This document shows, one piece after another, positions 25,383 through 33,285 of a stretch of DNA of 64,000 bases (its first letter is position 1; every line of letters begins with the position of its first letter). Source of the stretch: Candidatus Poribacteria bacterium (GTDB taxonomy: Bacteria > Poribacteria > WGA-4E > WGA-3G); assembly GCA_022821065.1 (NCBI GenBank), contig JAJEEK010000090.1:1-64000 (forward strand), read 5' to 3'. A program made the position numbers and the translations under genes. Under the pieces are notes generated by a model, which had not been told where the DNA came from, ran no database searches, and saw only the letters and a program-made list of their open reading frames with translations.

Positions 25383-26402
25383 ATGAGGTCAAAACAAAAA
25401 AGACGAGTCATTAAAATAGGTCTCTTGGCATTCTGTGGTATTGGTGTATTCTGCCTCATTGCCGTGTCGGTTGCGATGTTCTTAGTGTTACCGCCGACTT
25501 CTTCAAAAGAGAAAGTCAATTTTGAGGTGCCGGTTGGAAGCAGTTCCCAGACGATTGCGAAGCGGCTTGTCGCGCAAAACTTGATTCGGAGTGAATATGC
25601 CTTCCGTTTAATTGTTAAACACAGAGGTACCGGTAAACGCTTGCGTGCCGGAACTTATACGTTGCGACGCAACATGGCATTGTGGCACATCGTTGATGAA
25701 CTTGAAGAGGGACAGGTTAATTTAGTTCGTTGGACAGTTCCGGAGGGTTTAACGGTATCCGCTATCGCAGAACTTTGGGAAACGACAGGATACGGTACAG
25801 CTGAGGCGTTTCGGGAAGCCGCCGAATCGGAGTGCCTGTTGGAGAGGTTCGGACTTCAAGGCAAATCCGTAGAGGGGTACCTGTTCCCAAACACGTATAA
25901 GTTCGCGAAAAGGACAACGGCTGAGCAGGCAGTTGAGATGATGCTCAAAGCGTTTAAAGAGCGTTGGACTGAAACCTTTAACGAGGAGGCGCGAAATTTA
26001 GGGATGACACAGCACGAAGTCGTGACGCTTGCCTCCGTGATTGAGAAAGAGGCACAAGTTAAATCGGAACGTCCTCGGATCGCAAGCGTTTTCCACAATC
26101 GACTTAAGAAGAAGTGGCGACTTCAAGCGGATCCGACTGTGTTATACGCTTTAGGGAATCCAAAACGGCTCCTAACGAAAACGGATTTACGCGTGGATTC
26201 ACCGTATAATACATACAGACATCGGGGATTGCCACCGGGGCCTATTGCCAGTCCTGGCATTGATTCAATCAAAGCGGCATTGCGTCCCGAAAAAACAGAC
26301 TATTTCTATTTTGTAGCGATAGGTGAGGGGAAACACCACTTTTCAAAGACGCTTTCAGAACATAATAGGATGATACGAAAGATCCGGCGTGCCTCAAGAT
26401 AG
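25383..26402 (+). CDS. mltG: endolytic murein transglycosylase
   Basis: 339 residues. A single N-terminal membrane segment (IGLLAFCGIGVFCLIAVSV) anchors a periplasmic domain. A LysM-like region (VPVGSSSQTIAKRLVAQNLI) and the YceG/MltG domain (GYLFPNTYKFAKRTTAE) follow. The catalytic Glu is in LASVIEKEAQ. The end (GLPPGPIASPGIDSIKAALRP) is conserved. It cuts nascent glycan strands and helps set their length. Upstream is a weak extended -10 (TGTTACAAT, 25342-25350). Confidence 0.93.
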   Translation: MRSKQKRRVIKIGLLAFCGIGVFCLIAVSVAMFLVLPPTSSKEKVNFEVPVGSSSQTIAKRLVAQNLIRSEYAFRLIVKHRGTGKRLRAGTYTLRRNMALWHIVDELEEGQVNLVRWTVPEGLTVSAIAELWETTGYGTAEAFREAAESECLLERFGLQGKSVEGYLFPNTYKFAKRTTAEQAVEMMLKAFKERWTETFNEEARNLGMTQHEVVTLASVIEKEAQVKSERPRIASVFHNRLKKKWRLQADPTVLYALGNPKRLLTKTDLRVDSPYNTYRHRGLPPGPIASPGIDSIKAALRPEKTDYFYFVAIGEGKHHFSKTLSEHNRMIRKIRRASR

Positions 26403-26588
26403 CAGGCGGCTTTTAGCCAAGAGATGCCTCTGGCGCGAACGCCTTTCTCTCATAACGATTTCTCCGATAACCGATTAATCCGAAATTAATACAAAAAATG
26501 CCTCTGAAACGTTGTGGAAGAGGTTTAAGAGAGGGACATTGAAACAGCAAACCCCTCTGATTAACTGCAAGGAAAATTTAAAAAACGA

Positions 26589-27875
26589 ATGGCAAAGGCA
26601 GATTCACAGCGAACAATTCAAAACGAGATCACAATGACTGGAACCGGGTTAATGTTAGGACAACCTGTGACATTAACCTTGAAACCGGCACCTGAAGATT
26701 CGGGGATTATCTTTCGACGTGTAGATATAGGTGGCATTCCCGAAGTGAAAGTCTCCCCAGAGAATTGGGCGGACATTTTACCACGATGCACCAGTTTACG
26801 TAGTGGCGACACAACGGTTAGTAGTGTTGAACATGTCCTTTCCGCTTTCGGCGGACTCGGTGTCGATAACGTCATAGTGGAATTAGATGCTCCAGAACCG
26901 CCTGGACTTGATGGGAGCGCCCTACCGTATGTCGAAAATATTCAAACGGTAGGTCTTGTTTCGCAAGACGCACCGCGACATGTAATTGAGGTAACGGAAC
27001 CGTTTTCACTCTCATCAGGAGATAGACAACTTGTTTTACTGCCTGCTGATGTTTTAGAGGTGACATTCGTTTACGCGCACCCACAAACGACACCGCAAAT
27101 AGCAACATTGAAAATAACGCCGGAATTGTATGCCAGCGACATCGCGCCGGCAAGGAGTTTCTGTTTCGAGAATGAGATCGAAGCCCTGAAGGCTCTCGGG
27201 ATCGGGAAAGGCGCGAGTTATGATAACGTCCTTGTTATTGATGCAGCAGGTGAACCGAGCACGCCCCTCCGATTTGATGATGAATTTGTACGACACAAAA
27301 TCTTGGACCTGATTGGTGATCTCTATTTGGCAGGATATCTACCGAAGGCGCATGTTATCGCAATGCGAACGGGTCATACGTTCCACGCCGAGTTTGTGCA
27401 AGCACTCGCTGCAGCGGGGCACCTCGAACGCTCGCCTGTCCAAGAACCTATTGAAGTTATGGACATCTATGAAGTGTTACCGCACCGACATCCGATGTGC
27501 ATGGTTGATAGAGTTATTGAATATGAGAGTAAGAAGCGAGCAGTTGGTATCAAGAATGTGACTTATAACGAACCCATTTTTGAGGGACATTTTCCGACGC
27601 GTCCAGTCATGCCGGGTGTCCTACAAATTGAAGCGTTAGCACAACTCGCCGCTTGGCTTGTGCTTCGGGATATCGGTAAAGAGGGAGAACTCGGTTATTT
27701 CCGTTCCATAAGCAAGGCGACTTTCCGACGCGCCGTCATCCCTGGGGATCAACTTCGATTGGAAATAGAGGTTGCCCAACTACGGAGCAGACTCGCACGT
27801 ATCGAAGGGCGTGTTTATGTTGGAGACGAACTCGCCACAGAAGCGGAATTGTCAATCGTATTGGCATCTGTCTAA
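26589..27875 (+). CDS. lpxC/fabZ: fused UDP-3-O-acyl-N-acetylglucosamine deacetylase / 3-hydroxyacyl-ACP dehydratase
   Basis: 428 residues. LpxC occupies about 1-285, with Zn ligands H82 (SSVEHVLSAFGG) and the HKxxD in FVRHKILDLIGDL. FabZ occupies about 290-428, with VLPHRHPMCMVDR and EGHFPTRPVMPGVLQIEALAQ. LpxC commits precursor to lipid A; FabZ acts in fatty acid elongation and competes for the same acyl pool. This fusion is known in Bacteroidetes and some other phyla. Preceded by TGCAAGGAAAATTTAAAAAA, the RBS core of the dispersed leader on the plus strand. The next genes are lpxA and lpxI. Confidence 0.95.
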   Translation: MAKADSQRTIQNEITMTGTGLMLGQPVTLTLKPAPEDSGIIFRRVDIGGIPEVKVSPENWADILPRCTSLRSGDTTVSSVEHVLSAFGGLGVDNVIVELDAPEPPGLDGSALPYVENIQTVGLVSQDAPRHVIEVTEPFSLSSGDRQLVLLPADVLEVTFVYAHPQTTPQIATLKITPELYASDIAPARSFCFENEIEALKALGIGKGASYDNVLVIDAAGEPSTPLRFDDEFVRHKILDLIGDLYLAGYLPKAHVIAMRTGHTFHAEFVQALAAAGHLERSPVQEPIEVMDIYEVLPHRHPMCMVDRVIEYESKKRAVGIKNVTYNEPIFEGHFPTRPVMPGVLQIEALAQLAAWLVLRDIGKEGELGYFRSISKATFRRAVIPGDQLRLEIEVAQLRSRLARIEGRVYVGDELATEAELSIVLASV

Positions 27876-27938
27876 ATGGCAGTGTGCTTTTAAGGAAAAG
27901 ATTACTGGCGGGATTTTCAGGATTAGAGAGAGGCATCT

Positions 27939-28763
27939 ATGTTAGAAACGAACATTCATCCGACGGCTATCGTCTCTCCAAACGCAACACTGGAAGAGGA
28001 TGTCAAGGTCGGACCTTATAGTCTTATTGCTGAAGACGTTCATATTGGTCGGGGCACTGTGATAGGTCCGCATGTTCAAATTGAAAAATGGACAGTCATC
28101 GGTGAAGAATGCAAGATTTTCTTCGGCGCAACCATTGGTAACGAATCTAAAGACTTGAAGTACGGAGGCTGGCGGAGTTATGTAAAAATCGGAAATCGCA
28201 ATATTTTACGAGAGTACGTTTCTATCTCAAGATCAACATTTGAAGAAGGTGCGACTATCGTAGGGGACAATAATCTGCTGATGAATTGGGTCAATATCGC
28301 CCATGATAGTATCGTCGGTAATAGAACGATCATGGCGAACTTTGTCTCACTTGCGGGCCATGTTGTGATTGAAGACGATGTCCGACTGGGTGCGCATGCT
28401 GCGCTCCATCAATATGTGCGTGTCGGCAAAATGGCGATGGCTGGCGGGTTCTCAAAAATTGTCCAAGATATCCCGCCGTTTGCGTTGTCGGCAGGTCAAC
28501 CGGCGCGAGTTCGAGACCTTAATCGTATTGGTATCCGAACATCGCAGATCAATCCTCTGTCGCAGCTGACGACTGAAGCACTTGCAGCGTTAAAAAAGGC
28601 GTTCCGAATTCTGTTCCGCTCAGGGTTACCCCTCAAACATGCTGTCGCCAGAGTTAAGGAAGAGCTCGAAATGACCCCCGAAGTCAAATATCTCCTCGAA
28701 TTCATTGCAACCTCTAAACGCGGTATCGGATTCAGTCAACCTAATCGCATCCAGAGTGGTTAA
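27939..28763 (+). CDS. lpxA: UDP-N-acetylglucosamine acyltransferase
   Basis: 274 residues of hexapeptide beta-helix (IHPTAIVSPNATLEEDVKV) with the LpxA signatures NIAHDSIVGNRTIMANFVSL and AGHVVIEDDVRLGAHAALHQ, the latter bearing the catalytic His region. A helical C-terminus follows (LTTEALAALKKAFRILFRSG). It performs the first step of lipid A synthesis. 63 bases after lpxC/fabZ, in the usual order. Confidence 0.95.
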   Translation: MLETNIHPTAIVSPNATLEEDVKVGPYSLIAEDVHIGRGTVIGPHVQIEKWTVIGEECKIFFGATIGNESKDLKYGGWRSYVKIGNRNILREYVSISRSTFEEGATIVGDNNLLMNWVNIAHDSIVGNRTIMANFVSLAGHVVIEDDVRLGAHAALHQYVRVGKMAMAGGFSKIVQDIPPFALSAGQPARVRDLNRIGIRTSQINPLSQLTTEALAALKKAFRILFRSGLPLKHAVARVKEELEMTPEVKYLLEFIATSKRGIGFSQPNRIQSG

Positions 28764-28828
28764 TATTTCTTTTCGGATTCGGTGTCGAAAGATTCGCTAC
28801 CCTATAAACGATATTTGGAGCGGAAGCG

Positions 28829-29632
28829 GTGAAAAAATTAGGTATTATTGCTGGGTCAGGTGAGCTGCCGGTGTTACTGGTACGTGCCGCTGTCGCTGAT
28901 GCCCGCGAACCCGTTGTTATCCAAATTACAAAGTCTGACGTAGAACGTTTTGGTGGCATCGCACACGAAGTACATACTTATGGCGTTGGACAGATTCAAA
29001 AGATCGCTCGAACACTCCTCGCTTCTGGTGTAGAAGAGGTTGTAATTATCGGTAAGGTAGAAAAAAATATTCTACTCCGTCCATTCCAAATTGACACGAC
29101 CACCATAAAAATTTTAGTTCAAAACCGGCGTGAAAAACCTGCTGCAATTGTCAATGCAGCCCTCAACTACCTCGAATCCACTGGACTCACTATCCTCTCG
29201 CAAGATCGGTATCTTCAAGACCTGCTTCCTCATCCAGGTGTCTTAACAAAGCGACAACCGACCGAAAGTCAATGGAAAGACATTGAACTCGGTATCGTTA
29301 CTGCGCGTCAGATGGCGAATATGGATATTGGACAGACTGTCGTTGTCAAAAATCAGATTGTCCTTGCTGTTGAAGCGATTGAGGGAACAGATGCGACGAT
29401 TAAGAGAGGTGGTAACCTTGGAAGGAAGGGAAGCGTTGTTGCGAAAGCCGCCGCTGCGAATCACGATTTTCGGGTTGATGTCCCGACTGTAGGACAACAG
29501 ACGCTATCGGCGTTGCATCAAGTTAAAGCGGGTGTGTTGGCAGTAGAAGCCCGTCGTACCTTCGTTATGAATCCAGAAATACTTATCCAGCAGGCAGATC
29601 AATGGAAGATCGCTGTCGTCGCCGTCGAGTAA
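28829..29632 (+). CDS. lpxI: UDP-2,3-diacylglucosamine pyrophosphatase
   Basis: 267 residues with LpxI (DUF1009) features: KKLGIIAGSGELPVLLVRAA, IIGKVEKNILLRPF, DRYLQDLLPHPGVLTKRQPT and EAIEGTDATIKRGG. The initiator is GTG at 28829 behind TTGGAGCGGAAGC. It hydrolyses UDP-diacylglucosamine to lipid X, the LpxI route used where LpxH is missing. Together with lpxC/fabZ and lpxA this indicates lipid A production; lpxB and lpxD are not in the window. Confidence 0.93.
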   Translation: MKKLGIIAGSGELPVLLVRAAVADAREPVVIQITKSDVERFGGIAHEVHTYGVGQIQKIARTLLASGVEEVVIIGKVEKNILLRPFQIDTTTIKILVQNRREKPAAIVNAALNYLESTGLTILSQDRYLQDLLPHPGVLTKRQPTESQWKDIELGIVTARQMANMDIGQTVVVKNQIVLAVEAIEGTDATIKRGGNLGRKGSVVAKAAAANHDFRVDVPTVGQQTLSALHQVKAGVLAVEARRTFVMNPEILIQQADQWKIAVVAVE

Positions 29633-29654
29633 TATTCCACATTTTCACGTTTAA

Positions 29655-29690
29655 AGAGAAAAACGGAGGCAATGCAATAGCAGCCTCCGC
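29655..29690 (-). terminator. Rho-independent terminator after the SelW gene
   Basis: On the minus strand CGGAGGC - 12-nt loop - GCCTCCG, then a run of T (TTTTTCTCTTT). Perfect 7-bp stem, 22 bases after the SelW stop codon. It also lies after lpxI on the other strand, where the U-run is missing. Confidence 0.7.
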
Positions 29691-29712
29691 TATCTCAAAA
29701 ACGTTTTCCAAA

Positions 29713-29943
29713 CTACGCTGCGTCTATTGCAGCTGTGATCTGCTCTGTTGTTGGAAACTGCCGAGTTTCTAACTTCGAGTAGAGCAGTGTACCGTTTAAG
29801 GAGACTTCAAAAGCCCCACCACTGCCCGGAACGAGATCAACGTTTTTAACTTCTGCACCATACTTCTCTTTTAAGGCATCTGCCAAACTGGCTGCCCGTG
29901 GTTCATAGTTTCAAGAGGTGCAATATTCAATTCTCACTTCCAT
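29713..29943 (-). CDS. SelW/SelT/SelH (Rdx) family selenoprotein
   Basis: 76 residues with an in-frame TGA read as Sec11. It starts MEVRIEYCTS-TGA-NYEPRAASLADALK, matching the family's conserved YCxxU-xYxPRA motif. The body (NVDLVPGSGGAFEVSLNGTL) and the end (QFPTTEQITAAIDAA) fit the Rdx thioredoxin-like fold. CCATGG-type context with AGGAGGAAC before the ATG supports the start at 29943. It is a small cytoplasmic redox protein. A hairpin after the TGA fits bSECIS. Gene callers that stop at TGA miss it entirely. Divergent from tonB and alone, with its own terminator. Confidence 0.85.
29875..29896 (-). promoter_or_regulatory. bSECIS-like hairpin of the SelW gene
   Basis: RNA GGCA-GCC-AGUUU-GGC-AGA-UGCC: 4-bp lower stem, 3-bp upper stem, one 3-nt bulge and a 5-nt loop with G at position 2. 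The loop starts 21 nt after the UGA, as in the peroxiredoxin gene. Confidence 0.65.
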
Positions 29944-30186
29944 GGGATGTTCCTCCTGATTCAAATTATGAGCGAATTCAACCATTCATTATGAAATTCT
30001 ATCATTAATACTGGAAAATTGCAAATTTTTTCGCACCGTTATAAAAAATATGTGGACATCGCGAAAGATTGGCATGAATCTTGCTACAATATATTTAATG
30101 TAACACACGTTTTAGATTAAAGGGAACACTGTTACTGGGTTTTAGACCGCTTACCGATGTAAAATTCGTAGATGGGTGTTTAAATT

Positions 30187-30999
30187 ATGAACAACGCTAT
30201 CCAATTTCTGAACAAATCTGTCTTTTTATCGATCTGCCTTCATCTGATAGGCGTCGGAATAGTATCGTTGTCTATTGTTGGAACACCGGACAAATATGGC
30301 GATGCGATTGTCGCGGAGTTTGTCTCAATACAAACTCCTAAAGCTCGGAAAAAAATAGCCAGAACACCGCGTCGGATTGAACTACTTGAACCGACGCAGC
30401 CAGAAAAACTGCACCTACAATCCTCGCGTGTGCAGACCCCAACGGAAGTCCCCCACGTTCCACAAAACGATCTGCAATTCGTTGTTGATACGCTCTCAGT
30501 CTCTACGACGCATCAGTTAGCGTTAACGGGAACCGGTATCACAGATAAGCAGCCGCCTCAGTCCCATTTACCGGTTCGCCTGAGAAGTGACATCTCACAA
30601 TCGGTTGGTTTTACACCGAGCCGTATGCCCCGTCCTGAGTGGATTTCTACACCGCCTGTTATCGCGGGTGCGCAAGCTGCAGAACTGCCATCAGTTCCAG
30701 GACTTTTCAATGAACCGATCGAAAACGCTCGGTTTTCTCGAAAAGTCGATCCGATATATCCGGAATCCGCTCGTCTCGCACATAAGCAGGGGATCGTTGT
30801 TCTTGAAGCAACAATAGGTGTAGACGGCATAGCGAGAAATATCGAAGTCGTCAAAGTCGTTGAAGTGAGTGGCTTGGGGTGTGAAGAAGCAGCGATTTCG
30901 GCACTTAAAGCGTCCCAGTTCGTGCCAGCGAAGCAGGGAAAAGTTGTTGTCAGCCAACGCCTCCGTATCCCGTATCGTTTTCAATTTCAATTCGAGTAA
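30187..30999 (+). CDS. tonB: TonB-like energy transducer
   Basis: 270 residues. N-terminal membrane segment (FLSICLHLIGVGIVSLSIV), a long extended linker rich in Pro, Gln and Thr, and a C-terminal TonB domain: KVDPIYPESARLAHKQGIVV, EATIGVDGIARNIEVVK and FVPAKQGKVVVSQRLRIPYRF. It couples the proton motive force to outer-membrane receptors, which implies such receptors elsewhere in the genome. An extended -10 (TGCTACAAT, 30082-30090) lies upstream. Confidence 0.9.
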   Translation: MNNAIQFLNKSVFLSICLHLIGVGIVSLSIVGTPDKYGDAIVAEFVSIQTPKARKKIARTPRRIELLEPTQPEKLHLQSSRVQTPTEVPHVPQNDLQFVVDTLSVSTTHQLALTGTGITDKQPPQSHLPVRLRSDISQSVGFTPSRMPRPEWISTPPVIAGAQAAELPSVPGLFNEPIENARFSRKVDPIYPESARLAHKQGIVVLEATIGVDGIARNIEVVKVVEVSGLGCEEAAISALKASQFVPAKQGKVVVSQRLRIPYRFQFQFE

Positions 31000-31065
31000 T
31001 TCCATATATCTTCTCTCCGACGTGTTGCGCATCTGTACTTCTTTTCGGTGCTGCGGCAAAAAGGC

Positions 31066-31330
31066 TTGCACTATCACGGCATTCCGCTTATAATTTTCCG
31101 TATCGAATAACGCAAGTGGCTACCGTTGTAGCATGATGCACGTCGCATCTGCGGTTTCTGCTTAAGAAATCTGCAGAAATACCCAAGCAAAAACCCCTCG
31201 GATAATCAACGGGTTTCAGTGAAAAATGGGGTCTACCTGTCTAAAATTTTGTAAGTAGCAACTTGTGTTATTGAACATATAGGCATAGCGTCTCAAGGAT
31301 CCCTTCTCAACGGAATAAGGAGCGAATAAT
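31066..31330 (+). promoter_or_regulatory. promoter and structured leader before the SDR gene
   Basis: TTGCAC (31066-31071), 17-base spacer, TATAAT (31089-31094). The following ~235 bases contain inverted repeats: GATGC-ACGTC-GCATC (31135-31149); GGTTTCTGC paired with GCAGAAATACC (31153-31183); AAACCC with GGGTTT (31191-31216). No reading frame and no known riboswitch or RNA recognised. This is the only notable content of the gap 31000-31330. Confidence 0.45.
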
Positions 31331-32083
31331 ATGGATGTTCGACTTGATAACAAAGTAGCTGTAATCACTGGTGCAGCGACAGGGATTGGTGCAGCAACGG
31401 CGATCGAATACGCTAAAGCGGGTGCGAAAGTTGTCTTCGGTGATATTAATGAAGCAGATGCCCAGAAAACGCTCAATGCGATTGCTGAAAATGGTGGCGT
31501 TGCCAAATTTCAACGCACAGATGTCACTATCGAATCCGAAGTAGGAGATTTGATGGAGACCGCTAACGCCGAATTTGGTGGTATTGATATTTTGGTAACT
31601 GCAGCGGGTGTCCTGCTCGGGCCGAGCGTCCGTATTGACGATTTTGAAGCGGCGACCTTTGATACGGTTATTGACATAAACCTGAAAGGTACTTTTTTGG
31701 CACTTAAATATGCTGTTCCGATCATGCAAAAAGGTGGTGGTGGCGTTATTCTGTGTATCGCCTCAGGGGCTGGGGTCCGTGGCGGAAGTTCCTCAGTGGC
31801 CTACGCTTCGAGCAAGGGTGGGGTTAATGGACTCGTCATGACAGTGGAGAACCAAGTCTCATCAATGAATATCCGTATGCATACCATCTGTCCTGGCGGA
31901 CTGGCTACGCCACTTAAACTCGGTCAGATTGCGGAATCGGCGAAGCGTAGTGGACAAGATCCGGCTGCTGCTGTTGCAAGTGCCCGCAATTCACTCGGCG
32001 ATCCGGCAGGTGTGGCACGGGTTCTGACGTTCCTCGTTTCTGATGCTGGTTCATATATGCGGGGGCAGATTTTCACGAGGTGA
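31331..32083 (+). CDS. short-chain dehydrogenase/reductase (SDR)
   Basis: 250 residues. Cofactor motif TGAATGIG, DVT at the second Rossmann crossing, NLKGTF, and catalytic Ser...Tyr-x-x-x-Lys (ASGAG...AYASSKG). Homologues usually end with GQxxxVDGG; here the frame stops at RGQIFTR, so the last ~10 residues are missing or changed. NAD(P)-dependent alcohol or ketone oxidoreductase; substrate unknown. AAGGAGC precedes the ATG. Confidence 0.88.
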   Translation: MDVRLDNKVAVITGAATGIGAATAIEYAKAGAKVVFGDINEADAQKTLNAIAENGGVAKFQRTDVTIESEVGDLMETANAEFGGIDILVTAAGVLLGPSVRIDDFEAATFDTVIDINLKGTFLALKYAVPIMQKGGGGVILCIASGAGVRGGSSSVAYASSKGGVNGLVMTVENQVSSMNIRMHTICPGGLATPLKLGQIAESAKRSGQDPAAAVASARNSLGDPAGVARVLTFLVSDAGSYMRGQIFTR

Positions 32084-32132
32084 TTTTTACTATTGGGTTC
32101 ACTCCGATTTTCCGTTTTCGCAGTCACCGTAA

Positions 32133-32489
32133 CTAAGATGAAAAAATATAATCGAAGTTGAGCCATAGACTCTTTGAATAGCGATAGAAGATAACCGGGA
32201 ATACAGCGGAAAAGAGGGTCCAGCCCCCTATATTGACGAGGAAAGGGATCGCTGTGAAGGTTTCAAAGAAGAAATAGCCTGGAAAAGCGATGAGGACAGT
32301 TGCGCCGTAGTTGAGGTACATGGCGCCGATGAAATAGCCTGACTCGCGTTCAAACTTCAAATTACATGTCGTACAGTGGCTAAACATTGTAAAAGTTGTT
32401 TGAAACAGCGCGCCTTCACCGCACCGCGGACACTTCAGTTGGAAGCCGCAGCGCAGAATTTTACTGAAATTTCCAAACGTTAATTTCAT
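32133..32489 (-). CDS. DUF983 family membrane protein
   Basis: 118 residues from the ATG at 32489. A zinc-ribbon-like start (CPRCGEGALFQ ... CTTCNLKF) is followed by two membrane segments (GATVLIAFPGYFFFETFTA and GGWTLFSAVFPVIFY), the usual DUF983 layout. Function unknown. The start lies 4 bases after the sugar-transferase stop, so it is translated from the same mRNA. The longer frame to 32588 overlaps that gene and is unlikely. Confidence 0.78.
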   Translation of the reverse strand: MKLTFGNFSKILRCGFQLKCPRCGEGALFQTTFTMFSHCTTCNLKFERESGYFIGAMYLNYGATVLIAFPGYFFFETFTAIPFLVNIGGWTLFSAVFPVIFYRYSKSLWLNFDYIFSS

Positions 32490-32493
32490 CGCC

Positions 32494-33210
32494 TTAGTAA
32501 GTGTTATTATCCCAAAAGACTTTGAAGGTGCGGAGGAGTATTTTGAAGTCGTTCCAGAACGATAAGTTTTCGATGTACTCCAAATCAACAGGGATCCCTT
32601 CTCGGATTGTTCCGCGTCTACGGGGACTGAGCTGCCAGAGTCCGGTCATTCCGGGTCGAACGAGGTGACGTTGATTTTCCGACGTTTCATAATCCTTAGC
32701 GAGGAACGGCATCTCTGGTCTTGGACCTACGAGGCTCATTTCGCCTTTCAGGACATTGAAGAGTTGCGGCAATTCATCTAAGCTTGTTTTACGGAGCCAT
32801 TTGCCGAAGGATGTGATACGTCTATCTTCTGTGGAATCGGGTTTCTCAGAATAGGTCGGCGTATCGACATGGAGGCTGCGAAATTTGTGTATGACAAACA
32901 GTTGGTTGTTTAATCCGACGCGTTTATGTGAGAAAAAGACAGAACCGCGCGAGGTAATTTTAATAAGGATAGCGATCGCTACCATCAGGGGTGAAAAAAT
33001 AAGGATAAGGAAAAATGCAGCGACAGTATCAAAGAGATGTTTGCCACGCTTTGCGTAGAAAGAGGAGAGTCGTTCCACGAGAGTTCCTGTTTTCTGTGTT
33101 TTTATTGAAGTTTGCAAGTCAAAGCTTGCCGTTAGACTTTCATCGCGATGCGCGCCTGTCTTGCTTACATCTTTTCCTATCTGATTTATGCTTCTTGATA
33201 GGAATGGCAT
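32494..33210 (-). CDS. priming sugar transferase of the WcaJ/EpsL type
   Basis: About 238 residues from the ATG at 33210, which has AAAGGAATTAACC before it; the frame extends to 33261 without a clear RBS. A membrane helix ([21 protein letters not shown]) leads into the bacterial sugar transferase domain: [56 protein letters not shown] and [10 protein letters not shown]. It moves a sugar-phosphate onto undecaprenyl phosphate to start a repeat unit, so it should start the polymer made by this locus. Confidence 0.93.
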   Translation of the reverse strand: MPFLSRSINQIGKDVSKTGAHRDESLTASFDLQTSIKTQKTGTLVERLSSFYAKRGKHLFDTVAAFFLILIFSPLMVAIAILIKITSRGSVFFSHKRVGLNNQLFVIHKFRSLHVDTPTYSEKPDSTEDRRITSFGKWLRKTSLDELPQLFNVLKGEMSLVGPRPEMPFLAKDYETSENQRHLVRPGMTGLWQLSPRRRGTIREGIPVDLEYIENLSFWNDFKILLRTFKVFWDNNTY

Positions 33211-33285
33211 GGTTAATTCCTTTAATTGTGCTCCAATTTTGGACGTAGGGTTACACAGCATTTACCATTGTAAACGTCATAAGTT

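Noticed and set aside
26403..26588. Possible tRNA or small RNA between mltG and lpxC/fabZ
   Set aside because: No cloverleaf or CCA end; only a weak GGCG-CGAA-CGCC hairpin that might terminate mltG, too short to call.
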